Shown piece by piece: positions 11,210-21,949 of a DNA stretch of 64,000 bases. Below the pieces are notes generated by a model, which was not told where the DNA came from, made no database searches, and was given only the letters and a program-made list of their open reading frames with translations. Origin of the DNA: Cephalotus follicularis (taxonomy: Eukaryota; Streptophyta; Magnoliopsida; Oxalidales; Cephalotaceae); contig BDDD01000038.1 of the NCBI GenBank assembly GCA_001972305.1, positions 1,146,756 to 1,210,755 of the forward strand, given 5' to 3'. A program made the position numbers and the translations under genes. Every line of letters starts with the position of its first letter. Within the stretch, counting starts at the first letter, position 1.

Positions 11210-12310
11210 TTCTCCCTCCTTCAATGCACATTTCTCTCTCTCACATGCATGCACCCTCTTTTGTTCTTTCTCTAAGCTTAGCAGATTGTGCAGGTTGAAG
11301 GGAGGCATGCAAGGCCTTAGTCTGGGGTTAACAACAGCTGTCGAGGTCCCCCTTGCATGGCCAACACGTCTAAGGACGCGTACCTTGGTTCCCATCATGA
11401 CCATCTCAGCCATTTCACTCTAACTGACACCTATTTTTAGCCAGAACACGACTAAAGCGTCATCGGTTACCTCGTGGGCGTCGGCGCTTAGACGCCATTA
11501 AGTGTTGATACGGAGCGTTTAAAAGTCGACGGTTGGCGCCCAACCTCAGTCTTCAACTGTGCATTTTGACACATGCCAGGTCTTAAAGCGTCGACGGTGT
11601 CATTCCAGGTGTCGGCGGTTTAACATCAAAAATCAATTCTTTAAATTTCCATTTAAGAATTCTATTTCAAGTATTTACCAATCATAAGAATTATTATAAT
11701 TGGACATTAAATTCAAATGAGTGCACATTTTATTAATCAATATTACAATGTACACGAATTGAATTTGCGGTTATTACAAATGATGTTGTTATACATACTG
11801 TATAGATATTAAGTGTTCATAAATACTATTGTTACACTTAATATTACTGATTGAACCAACTAGTGCTATAAGCACAGATATGGGTTTTCTTTATTGTTTT
11901 CAAAATAAAAACTTATTGTTAAAAGATTTACTGATTCTCCTCCACTGAGAGGCAAAACTACTGTGTGGAATACTGTTTCCCCCAAAAGAGAGGTACGGTA
12001 ACTGAATTGTTAAATGTTTCAAAAAAAAACTATTACTATGTTGCATATTATAGATATATGTAATATTACTACGGAATTCAATGAATTGTTTGTCTATGCT
12101 TATTGTCGTGAGTCGAGTGATAGGGGACATCACTGGCTACGGGGTGGTCCTAGGTGCCAGGAGTTGGCTAGAGTTTTCACACACTTATCTGCAATGCATA
12201 TTTTATTTGTTACCTGCCCGCTAAATGCTGGCAGAATTGACCTGATCTATCATCTTCAGAGTGTAGGGTGATAGTTAGGTGGTGTGCAGTCTGTGCTATG
12301 AGTTAGCGAG
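11210..12310 (+). repeat. Continuation of the repeat split by the solo LTR; right arm of the inverted repeat
   Basis: This joins 7633-9080 once the solo LTR and one target duplication are removed. Short ORFs here have no recognisable domain. A flavour B array occupies 11458-11621 (cores at 11458, 11479, 11524, 11589 and 11610, with two 21-bp gaps). The right part, about 11880-12310 plus the first about 110 bp of the next LTR, is the inverted counterpart of 7543-8110. Confidence 0.6.
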
Positions 12311-12851
12311 ATGTGACACCCAAACCACCGTATTGATTGATTTTACCCTTGTGCGGTATTCCTGAATTGTATTGTCTATGGCCACTTGGCATGATTGCTT
12401 ATATATATTGAGATACTTATATATATGTTATTTCAAATAACTAACATGCATGTTGCATTTATATATTCTTTCTCATTCTTTATTTTCTACTTCGACAAGT
12501 GAGGACAACGGCTAACCCCCTACAATTTCAGATTAAGTGAAGGCGTTCGGGGAAGTGCTACTGAAGCTTTATTGGAGAGCTTCTATTTTGTTAAGTTTGT
12601 TAGTCACTATGTTTTGTATTGAAATGAACGATCATACTCCGTTGTTGTTGTTTTACATTTCCAATATGTAAAAGGATAATTGTTAGTATTGTATAAGCAC
12701 GTAGTATGGGCTGCGTGTGGATAATTTTATAATCCGGCAATGGAATGCTCCCGGTTATGTTAATGAAATTTGTTTAAATGTTGAATGCTGGATTATTATT
12801 TATAACTGATAGCACCACATATGTTGTCTTAACGGAAAGCGGGGTGTGACA
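12311..12851 (+). repeat. Short LTR, 541 bp (TGTGACACCC...GGGGTGTGACA)
   Basis: The ends form an inverted pair: TGTGACACCC at 12311 and GGGGTGTGACA ending at 12851. The right flank AGTGTGATGAG continues as a different LTR family, whose uninterrupted form at about 19923 reads GGGCAAGTGTGATGAG. This fits insertion of an element into that LTR, with the present copy as its 3' LTR. The left flank is not the expected target, so the 5' part of the inserted element is missing or rearranged. A pyrimidine-rich tract lies about 165 bp from the start. Confidence 0.6.
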
Positions 12852-13193
12852 AGTGTGATGAGAGAAACACCTTTGGCTTGAGGACATTTTAGAATATGGT
12901 TTCTTTTAGTAATGTTATGGTTATGTACGGAACTTGGAGTTTAGTTTCATTTAATCACTCAAGTTTAATTCTGTCAACTGAATAGTCATTTCATGATCCT
13001 ATGTTGACTAGTGTTATGTACATAATTTTGATTTTGGAGTTTATGTTAAGGCTTATACAAGTTTTCAGATTTTAGAACCACCACGTATTGATGATGATTA
13101 TGATCCAGATTTTTTACATGTTTTTAGCTCAGTTTTGTGTGACACACTGATCCCGAATCGGGAGTGATCCAATTCCGAATCGGAGGTGTTATA
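12852..13193 (+). repeat. 3'-terminal fragment of a large gypsy LTR
   Basis: This matches the last part of the Gypsy-2 3' LTR (about 19926-20274) block for block: AGTGTGATGAGAGAAACAC, then GGTTTCTTTTAGTAATG, then CCCGAATCGGGAGTGATCC and a terminus GGTGTTATA (from GGTGTTACA). No gag follows it. Confidence 0.75.
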
Positions 13194-15527
13194 GTTATCA
13201 ATACTTGTTCCCTTCGGTATCTGAATTATTTTGGATTACTCTATTTCTGAAAGATGTTTAAGTTTTAATGCTTGAAATATTCTTTTAATGCTTTTCAAAT
13301 GCTCGTACGATGATAGTCATAGTATGACGCTATTTTCAGATATATTTGTATTTGATACGAAAATGAATTATGTATCTGTTTGAATCTGTTTAAGTCTGTT
13401 TGAAATATGTTTTGACAGTTTTCTGTATCTGTTTCTACGATATTATGAGCTGAACCGGTTTTATGATTCGAAAATGAATGACCTAGACGATTCCTTGAAT
13501 TTAGTGAATTCGAAATTTATGTTTAGATGAGGCTTCTGCAATTTGGACTTAGCAAACCTATCAGTATCTTATATGGTCACGATATGTGTATAGTGACTCA
13601 TGAGTCGAGCTCTTATTTTATTTCAGGTCCTTGTGAGAACTATTTTATGACTGTTAGATATTTGCAACAACCGAGAAGCGGTCTACAGAATTATCGATAT
13701 ACATTCTTGAGGTTATTTTTGTATTCCCATGAGGTATGGATCATTTGTTCTTTGGCGCTCTTATAGATTTTATTTTGAGGAAAAAGTTAGCTTTACAAAA
13801 TGAATATGTACGGATTCTTCGTCTTTGGTTATCATCCTTCGTTTTCGATTTTAATAAATTCAATTTTTCTGTTATGAATAAGTACGGATGTTTCGTTCCT
13901 TGATACTCTCCTATTGATTTTATTAGAGTAAAAAGTTAGTTTTTCTTTTATGAGTAAAGTACGGATTTCTTGTTCTTGATTATACTCCTTGGATTTTATT
14001 GGAATAAATCCTATTTATATTTTGTGAATATGTACGGATAATTCTCTTCTTGACATCTATCCGAAATTTTGTACGATCATCTCTTTTATTGTGAAAATTA
14101 AAATGAGTTGATTTCTGATTGTGAAAAGGTACGAGTTCCTCGTTTTGATATGATTTGAACAAAGTTTGTGTTATCACTTTTGACTAAAGTTGAATATGAC
14201 TAATTTTATAAATTCTGCATGATTTTCACTTATTAAAGTATGCTAATTTTTATGATACATATTTTGTTATGAAACGAGCATGATTTTCACTCATGAAAGT
14301 ATGCTGATTTTATGATATGTTTTGGATTGGTTTTGGGAGTAAACCAATAATTGGAAATGATTTTTGATAAAATTATTATTTTCAAATTACTGAGAATATT
14401 TTTGTACCCACCTATGGGGCGTACCATAGGCATGTCGTAGGCCTGTCATGGGGACATGACACTTCCGTAGCAGTGTGATTAGTCTACGGCGTCTCTCTAT
14501 ATTTATGATATCCTCGTGCAGAATTTGTGATAGAGGCGTATGGATCGATCCTAGTTTTATCTTATGTTATGTTATGTTATGGGAATTGATTGTGTAGTGC
14601 CGTACCCGTCGTTCCGGCAGGTGGGCTTTCTAAACCCCTTGCATATATGTATGTATTTAATGTGTTATTGCATATCTCAGTATTAACCTTTGTTTGGAAA
14701 AAGTTTGTAAACTGATATGAACGAAAATTTTATATATGTTTTATGAAGGTTTGTAAACCTATATGCATATGTTTACTTTTGAAAGTTTTATTTGAAAGAT
14801 TACTGATTTTCATGTGTGACATGAATACCATTGAAATTGCATAAATTTGGTTTATTTATGAATTACTCTGTTTTTGTAAAAGATTCGTACTGTTTGTAGT
14901 GTTTCGTTTCGTAAACTGTTATATTTTGTTTCGTACTGTTTTGATTTGTATCCGTTTTATTCTGTAATCTGTTTTGTTCGTACTGATCGGAAATTGTTTT
15001 GTTTCATAACAGTTTTGATTTGTTTCAGAAACTGTTTTGTTTTGTAAATTGTTCTATTTCGTAAACTGTTCTGCTTCGTAATTTGATTTGTTTTAGTACC
15101 GTTTTGTTTCGTACTGTAAACTGTTTTGATATTCTATATCCGTGCTGAGGTTTGCTCAGCCGCGTTTTTTTTTCATGCGGCAGGTTATCCGAAGCTTTGG
15201 GGAAATGTGTGGTGAGAGAGACACCTGGGGCTTGAAGATTCCTAGGAGTTGATTTCTTTTAGTAATGTTATGATTTTCAAACTATGTTATGTTATCAAAT
15301 TATGATTTTAGACCATCACGTATTAACTTGGAGATTAAATTTGTTATAAGCTGCATTTGATTTTACACTCGAGGTTTTCAATTGTTAGTATTTTTCGAGG
15401 AAGTATTATCTTAATTTGGATAAAGTTTAAGATATTTTTTACATGTTTCTATTTGAATCTCTTAGTTTTGTGCGACACATCGATCTTGAATCGGGAGTGA
15501 TCCCGGTTCCAAATCGGGGGTGTTACA
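13194..15527 (+). repeat. Gypsy-2 5' LTR (5' end not resolved)
   Basis: It ends GGGGGTGTTACA at 15527, four bases before the PBS. It contains the hairpin block at 14411-14430, the block GATTAGTCTACGGCGTCTCT (about 14480), and CTGAGGTTTGCTCAGCCGCG near 15150. The part around 13420-13560 matches, in reverse, about 40380-40510 in Gypsy-5. Unlike most LTRs here, it shows no palindrome array, presumably because that part is missing. Confidence 0.68.
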
Positions 15528-15531
15528 GTTG

Positions 15532-15543
15532 TGGTATTGGAGA
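15532..15543 (+). other. Gypsy-2 primer-binding site, mutated
   Basis: TGGTATTGGAGA follows the LTR end by four bases. It matches the tRNA-Met-type TGGTATCAGAGC seen elsewhere in the window except for substitutions in its second half. Confidence 0.65.
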
Positions 15544-15694
15544 ATAAGTTTTGTTCCTTAGAAAGCCTATCTAGGTTTGACCTATGAGATGGGTAGAAAT
15601 TGGGTTAGGGCTATTCTTTAATAGTTGTTTTTGCATGTCTTTGACCAGTGTTCTGTTTGTTTTTGTTTTATCATGTTCCGATTCTTGTTCGTAG

Positions 15695-16838
15695 ATGGCA
15701 CGTAAAGGCAGACGATGAAGGAACATTAATCAGTAAGTTGGGCAAGCTGCTGCACGTAAAGGTGTACGGAACCAGCCGACCTTGGATGAGTTGGTAAGAC
15801 AAGTGGTTACACAAGTTGTCCCACAGGTGGTAACTCAAGTGGTTCATGCAATGCAACAGCATAATTTGGATAAAGAGCAGCAAAGGAATATAGTTCAAGA
15901 AAATGTACGGGTAAATGCACTGGTGGAGGAAATAGCGGAGGATCATCTCGATGTTTTGGTACACATCTAGCTTGAGAGGGTCGAGAAACAGAGACCTCTG
16001 GTATTCAGTTTGGTATCGACCCCTATAGATGCTGAAAATTGGATAGCCCATATGGGGAAATTTTTTGAAGTGCTAGGGTGTAATGATATTATAAAGGTGA
16101 GGATGGCTACCTACAAGTTGGAAGGGGATGCTCAACGTTGGTGAAAGGCTCTAAGGATAGCAATGGGAGAAGAATTCATTACTGCCCTATCATGGAGTGG
16201 ATTCTGTGGGGTCTTTTATCAGTAGTACTTCCCAAGTGCTGATAAGGAAACGTATGCCCTAGAATTTGTGACTAATCGACAAAGAGATGATGAGACCGTT
16301 ATTCAGTTCGTACAACGGTTTACTAGATTGGTGGGTTTTGCTGGTTATGCGGTGAGGACCGCAGCTGACAAGCGGAGAAGTTTAAATGGAAGCTTCATTA
16401 TCGACTTAGGAGAAAGTTGATTAATGAAAATTTTGCCGACATGTCAGATGTGGCCAATGCGGCCAAAAACTTCGAGATGGAAAGGATGGAGTTTCCAGCG
16501 GCCAGACAGGAAGGGGGAAGGAAACGAACTAGAAATGATTATCAGGATCAGAGCCCTAAATAGCGGGATAGGGGCCATGGTGGTGAATCGATGGACGAGG
16601 ATAATTCCAATTTTATTCCTGTTGCACAGTGTGATTTTTGGGGGAAATGGCATCCTATTGGAACGTCTTATAAGGCTATAGGAGCTTGTTTCAGGTGTGG
16701 TCAAGTGGGTCATAATGTTAAGAATTGTATAAACCCTCGTGCTAAGAATAGAAGAGGAAATGGTGGTGATGCTGTGCAGTGGAATGAAGGAGGCAATGTG
16801 TTTGCGATTCATCATACTGGAGATTTTTCAGGTTAGTA
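15695..16838 (+). pseudogene. Gypsy-2 gag remnant with zinc knuckle
   Basis: The start MARKGRR at 15695 is followed at once by a stop. Recognisable gag segments lie in one main frame with several stops: DAENWIAHMGKFFEVLG, LEGDAQRW (then a stop), YFPSADKETYALEFVTNRQR and VIQFVQRFTRLVGFAG. A frameshift follows near 16370, and then a CCHC knuckle CFRCGQVGHNVKNC at about 16690. The end (GGNVFAIHHTGDFSG) corresponds to the gag/protease linker of Gypsy-1 (GGRVFAITT). Beyond it there is no protease, only the 3' end of the element. It is homologous to, but much more decayed than, the Gypsy-1 gag. Confidence 0.85.
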
Positions 16839-16867
16839 GTTGTTTAGATTTCGGGACAAAATCTTTT

Positions 16868-16881
16868 TAAGGGGCTGGAGA
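16868..16881 (+). other. Gypsy-2 polypurine tract
   Basis: TTAAGGGGCTGGAGA lies directly before the LTR start TGTAATATC. The same arrangement precedes the Gypsy-3 (24762) and Gypsy-5 (41409, minus) LTRs, each with a preceding TTTCGGGA(C/T) block. Confidence 0.75.
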
Positions 16882-19800
16882 TGTAATATCTCGTCTGTCT
16901 GTGTGTAAATATTCTACCTGCTAATCTATTTTGCCTAATTTATTTTTGTTTATGTGGTTTGGGCTGACTGATACCAGCCTTGGCCTTTTGGGTATATGTT
17001 TTTATGTGCATATGAATAAGTAGAATTATTTTATTTTTATATTATTACAAATCAGTTTTTAATTAAACTTTTGGAATGAAAATCTTTTATTTTATTCTTC
17101 TCTCTCCCATATCTCTATCTCTCCCGTATGTTTCTCACTCTTTCTCTCTTTCTCACCCGATTCTCTCCCTCTTTTCCTTATCCTACCGATTTTGTTCCCT
17201 CTTCTTCCTTGTCTCAGCTAAAATTATCTCCCTTTTCTGTTTAAGTAAGCCTCAACCACTGCTATGTCTCTATCTTCGTCTCTTTCTCTTGGAAAGCACC
17301 GTGTCTTGACGGCCTTGGATTCCTTGAGTTTGGTTTGCTGTGTTGTCTCTACAATCAGGTTTGCTCTTCATGGTTTGGTCTATGGATTGTTTTGCTTTAA
17401 TATGCATAAAATTGGCAGGATTTGAATCCGCGTGTTTTCCTTCTCTTTTTCCTTTTGAACAGATGTTCTAAATCTTGAAAATCGTTGTGTTTCTTCTACA
17501 GTTTTTGTGTTGCCATTGGAGGTTGGTTTTCTTGTTTTGCTGTGATGGTTCATCTTGTTTTGTTATGAATCCGATTTCATGATTATACAGGCTGTTAGGA
17601 TACCGTTTTTTATTCTTGCCACACCCCGTCTTGTTTTGTTTGTGAGTCTATTAGTAGTTTTTTAGTGTCCTGTATATGCTGTAATCTGGATATGATAATT
17701 TGATGAATTATGCATTGATAATTGTCAAATGGTACATATGCAGAATTTAGCATTTTCTTGAAGTTTAGCCACTGTCTATATATGTCACTCTGATGTTCAG
17801 TGTTCTTTTATTGTTTTAAATACCATATAGAGTCTTATTTAAATGGTTATGGTTCTCTTGTAATGTGATATCCAGGTTTTGATAGAAAAATTGCATAGGA
17901 TTGTCAGATTTTTGTTTTTTATCGCCCACGGCAGTCACCTGCCATATTGAACAGTCGACTGGACCCCTGTCACGGTCGACTGGCTGTAGTTCTGCTTGTG
18001 TAGTTGGCTAGCCATGTTGGGTAGTCGACTACCAGGCTTTGAACAGTCGACTGGAGTCCTGTTCTAGTTCGCTGGTAAGTCCGGGAAAATTCTGCTTTCA
18101 AATTTCCATATCCGTTTGTTCTTATGATGAATCGGGGTCTGTTTTAAACACCGTTATATTTCTGATTTAATGTCCACAGTTAATTCCAAGTCCTTATATG
18201 AACGATTTTGTATCTTATAGATAATAATGCTACCAAGGTGCTGTTTAGAGATTCATAAAGTTATTTTTATGAACGCATAAGGTACGAATTCTTCGCCTTT
18301 GGTTATCATCCTCTGTTTTGGATTTTGACAAATTCAGTTTTTACTGTTTAATGAGTACGTACGGATAACTCCCTTATTGATAAATTCCTCTGATTTAATT
18401 GGAAATGAAATGATTTTAGTACGGATAACTCTCTTCTTGGACATCTGATTTTATTGAAATAAAGTCAGTTTTGGTTTTTAATGGATATTGTACGGATAGT
18501 TCTTTCCTTGATATCTCTTTGGGTTTTTAATGAGATAATTTCAGTGTTTGCCTTTATGATTTAGAGTATTGATTCTTCGTTCTTTGATACACTCTTGTGG
18601 TTTTATGCTTTTGTGAACTAAGTATGGATCTTTCCTTTTCGAATACCATTATTCGGTTTTATCTGAATTGAAGTAGTTTTGTTTTAATGAAATGTACGGA
18701 TTTTCGTTCTTCGATATCCCTTTGGTTTAATGAATTCTGTTATGCTTCGGGTTTTCGGTATGTTTTGAAAATAAAGTCAGTTTTGATATTAAAATCCAAG
18801 GAGTATAATCAAGAACAAGAAATCCATACTTTATTCATAAAAGTAAAACTATCATTTTACTCTAATAAAATCAATAGTAGAGTATCAAGGAATGAAACAT
18901 CCGTACCTCATGCAATCACAAAAATAACCTCAAGAATATATATCGATAATTCTCTCCTTGGATATCTGATTTATTTGAAATAAATCCAGTTTTTGTTTTT
19001 AATGGATATGTACGAATAGTTCCTTCTTTGTTTTATTCCTTCGGTTTTATGAACTCTGTTATGTTTTGGATTTTCAATATGTTTTGGAAATAAAGTCAAC
19101 TTTGATATTTTTTTTATGAAAACTGAATATTTCTGACGTTATATAGTCAGCTATGAATTGTTTACAAAATGTTATGCAGTCATCTCTTTTATTGAGAAAT
19201 TAATTTAGTTGATTTCCGATTATGAAAGTATGTGAAATATGAAATTATATCGTTGATAACGATTTATGGATATGTTTTGGAAATCCTTTATGTGTTTTGA
19301 ATTGATTATGATAAAATCAATGTTTTGAAATGGTGAAGTATAGAGCTTTTGTACCCACCTATGGGGCATACCATAGGCATGTCCTTTGGTACGGAGGCAT
19401 GACACTTTCCGTGGCGGTGTGATTAGTCTACGGTGTCTCTCTATGTTTATGATATCCTTGTGGAGGATTTGTGATAGAGGCGTATGGATCGATCCTAGAA
19501 ATATGTGATATGTTATGTTATGAGAATTGATTGTGTAGCGTCGTACACGTCATTTCTATTTGGCATGTGGACGTCGCGAATCCCTTGCTTATATGTGTTA
19601 TGTTATGTGATATGTTATGAAGCTCAGTAGGGAACTTTATGTTTTGAAATGTATGCTTTATGTTTTAAAAGATATGCTTTATGTTTTTGAAAGTTGTGGA
19701 TTTGGTTTGATACGAAAATTTCTGAGGTAATTTATAAAGAATGTTTAAACTATTTTGTTTCGTTTTCTTCAGTAAAAACTATTTTGTTACGTTCCGAAAA

Positions 19801-20274
19801 CTGTTCTATTCCTTAAACTGTTTTGTTTTGTTTTATTCCGTAAACTTTTTTATTATTCTATATACGTACGGCTGTTTTCTCAGACGCGTTTTTGTTTTCC
19901 ATGCGGCAGGTTATCAGGAGCATCTAGGGCAAGTGTGATGAGAGAAACACATTTGGCTTGAGGACTTTTTAGGATTTGGCTTCTTTTAGTAATGTTATGG
20001 TTTATATAACGAACTTGGAGTTTAAGTTGTTTAATCACTTAAGTTTAATTCTGTTAACTGAATAGTCGTTTGATGATCCTATGTTGACCCGTGTTATGAA
20101 CATATTTTGATCTTGGAATTTATGTTAAGGGTTATTTATGTATTTCGGATTTTAGAGCCACCACGTATTGATGATGATTAAGATTAAGATTTTTCACATG
20201 TTTTTAGCTCAGTTTTGTGTGACACACCGATCCCGAATCGGGATTGATCCCGGTTCCGAATCGGGAGTGTTACA
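16882..20274 (+). repeat. Gypsy-2 3' LTR, about 3.4 kb
   Basis: It starts TGTAATATC and ends CGGGAGTGTTACA. It contains, in order, a CT-rich tract (about 17090-17230), a flavour A array (17932-18074), repeated GTACGGAT-containing segments of 90-120 bp (about 18280-19030), the hairpin block (19358-19377), and the terminal GAATCGGG block. ORFs within it (for example 18687-18983) are chance. The flank after 20274 is not a PBS, which fits a 3' LTR. Confidence 0.75.
17932..18074. repeat. Palindrome array, flavour A, in the Gypsy-2 3' LTR
   Basis: Site starts are at 17932, 17952, 17973, 18001, 18022, 18044 and 18065. Gaps are 20, 21, 28, 21, 22 and 21 bp. A single 28-bp gap inside the array also occurs in the Gypsy-1, Gypsy-3 and 33-kb copies. 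Confidence 0.9.
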
Positions 20275-20968
20275 GTAATGGATAATTCTCTTGCCTCATA
20301 GCTGAATTTATAAAGCCAAAAAAATTCACTTCCATAAAAATATCAAAGCTGACTTTATTTGGAAACGTATCAAAAATCCGAATCAAAACAAAATTCATAA
20401 AACCAAAGAACCAACAAAGCTGAATTTATTTCAATAAAATCAGATGCCCAAGATGAGAATTATCCCTACCTTAAGCGATCACAGAAATAACTTACGAATT
20501 GACCGATAAATTTCTAAACAGCCCCTCGGTAGTACAATATATCTATAAGATACAAAATCATTCATATAAGAACCTGAAATTAACGGTGGACATAAATCAG
20601 AAACATAACAGTGTTTAACACAGACCCTGATTCAACAGAAGGACAAACGGATAAGGAAATTTGAAAGCAGAAATTTCCTGGACTCACCAGCCGATTGATA
20701 CAAGACTCCAGTCGTCTGTTCAAGGTATTGTAGTGAACTGCACAACATAGCCAGCCGACTACACAAGCAGAACTGCAGCCAATCGACTGTGACAAGGGTC
20801 TAGTCGACTATGCAAGACATAACAGCCAACTAATTCAAAAGGCAGCCGACTACCCAATGCCTAACAGCCGACTGTTCAATAAGTCAGCCGGCTGTTTTGG
20901 GAGACAGAAAACAAAAATCTAACAGTCCCATGCAATTTTTCTTTTAAAAACCTGGAAACCTCAATGTG
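20275..20968 (-). repeat. Inverted LTR fragment with flavour A array
   Basis: On the minus strand this matches part of the Gypsy-3 LTR (about 37790-38260), in the same order and up to the first GTACGGATAA-like block. The array has sites at 20688, 20709, 20752, 20780, 20801, 20823, 20843, 20865 and 20885 (gaps 21, 43, 28, 21, 22, 20, 22, 20). It abuts the Gypsy-2 3' LTR end on one side and Gypsy-3 integrase sequence on the other, with no target duplication that I could see. Confidence 0.72.
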
Positions 20969-20984
20969 TATGATGGCTGATCAT

Positions 20985-21949
20985 ATTATCAGAAAGGCTG
21001 TTTTGTTTGAGGCACACAGTTTTCCATTTTCTATACATCCGGGTTCTACAAAAATGTATTGAGACTTGAAGAAAAATTTATGGTGGAATGGAATGAATCG
21101 GGATGTAGCCGAATTTGTTGGGAGGTGTTTGATCTGTCAGCAAGTCAAGATTGAGCACCAGCGAGCTAGTGGTTTGTTGCAACGCTTGGAAGTTCCAATA
21201 TGGAAATGGGAGAGGATTGCAATGGTTTTTGTTACTTGTTTGCCAAGGACATTCTGGAGGAATGATGCTGTTTGGCTAGTAGTGGACCGATTGACAAAAT
21301 GGGGTCACTTCTTGGCTATTGGAGAGGGTTTTTCTGTGGACTGATTGGCAGAGGTTTTTCAGCAGGAGATTGTGAGACTTCATGGGACACCTGTATCCAT
21401 TGTTTCGGACAGGGATCCCCATTTCACTTCACGGTTTTGGAAAGTGTTTCACAAGGAATGGGGTACGAGGCTCAATTATAGTATAGCTTTCCATCCTCAG
21501 ACAGATGGGCAGTTAGGGTGGACCATCCAGACTTTAAAGGATATGCTAAGGTCTTGTGCATTAGAGTGGACTGGAAACAGGGATGAGTATTTGAGCTTGG
21601 TGGAGTTTGCCTACAATAACAGTTGGCCTGCTAGTATTCGTATGGCTCCGTTTGAGGCTTTGTATGGGAGGAGGTGTCGAGCTCTGACTTGTTGGGATAA
21701 GGTTTGAGGAAGAGCTATTGAGGGACCCGAGCTAGTTCAGATCACTACTGATAAAGTGGCTATAGCTAGGGAAAGATTGAAAGTAGCTCAATCTCGACAG
21801 AAGAGTTATGCAGATAAACATCGGAGGGACTTGGAGTTTAAAGTAGGTGAACATGTGTTTTTGAAGGTTTCACCTTTGAAGGGAGTCCGACATTTTGGTT
21901 TGAAAGGGAAGTTGAGTCCTCGATATATAGGACCATTTGAAGTTCTGGA
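20985..21949 (+). pseudogene. Gypsy-3 integrase (zinc finger and catalytic core), inactive
   Basis: Integrase inserts element cDNA into the genome. Visible parts are the HHCC finger (FSIHPGSTKMY...CLICQQVK), the catalytic core and the start of the C-terminal domain (FKVGEHVFLKVSPLKG...FEVLD). In-frame stops are at 21060-21062, about 21342 and 21705-21707. Two catalytic positions are lost: the first Asp (family MDFV) reads MVFV, and the Glu in the family motif (SERT) reads LGWT. The middle Asp (VSDRDPHF) remains. The frame ends at 21949, where a foreign LTR starts, and its continuation is at 24390. Confidence 0.88.

Larger units (their letters stand above)
13194..20274 (+). mobile_element. Gypsy-2: gag-only (TR-GAG-like) Ty3/gypsy element
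   Basis: The order is a 5' LTR (13194-15527, truncated or of a different subtype from the 3' LTR), PBS (15532), a decayed gag (15695-16838), a polypurine tract, and a 3' LTR (16882-20274). Protease, RT, RNase H and integrase are absent: gag passes within 50 bp into the 3' end motif and PPT. It could only have moved with proteins supplied by relatives such as Gypsy-1. The two LTRs are not simple copies. The 5' one resembles the Gypsy-5 LTR, and the 3' one resembles the Gypsy-3 LTR, so this may be a recombinant. Confidence 0.72.

Noticed and set aside
12311-12851. MITE or small DNA transposon because of inverted ends TGTGACACCC/GGGTGTGACA
   Set aside because: Plant LTRs often end in such inverted TG...CA termini, the right flank is LTR target sequence, and no left-side duplication supports an independent DNA transposon.
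15671-16051. 126-codon minus-strand ORF opposite Gypsy-2 gag
   Set aside because: It is the shadow of the plus-strand gag remnant, which has recognisable motifs.
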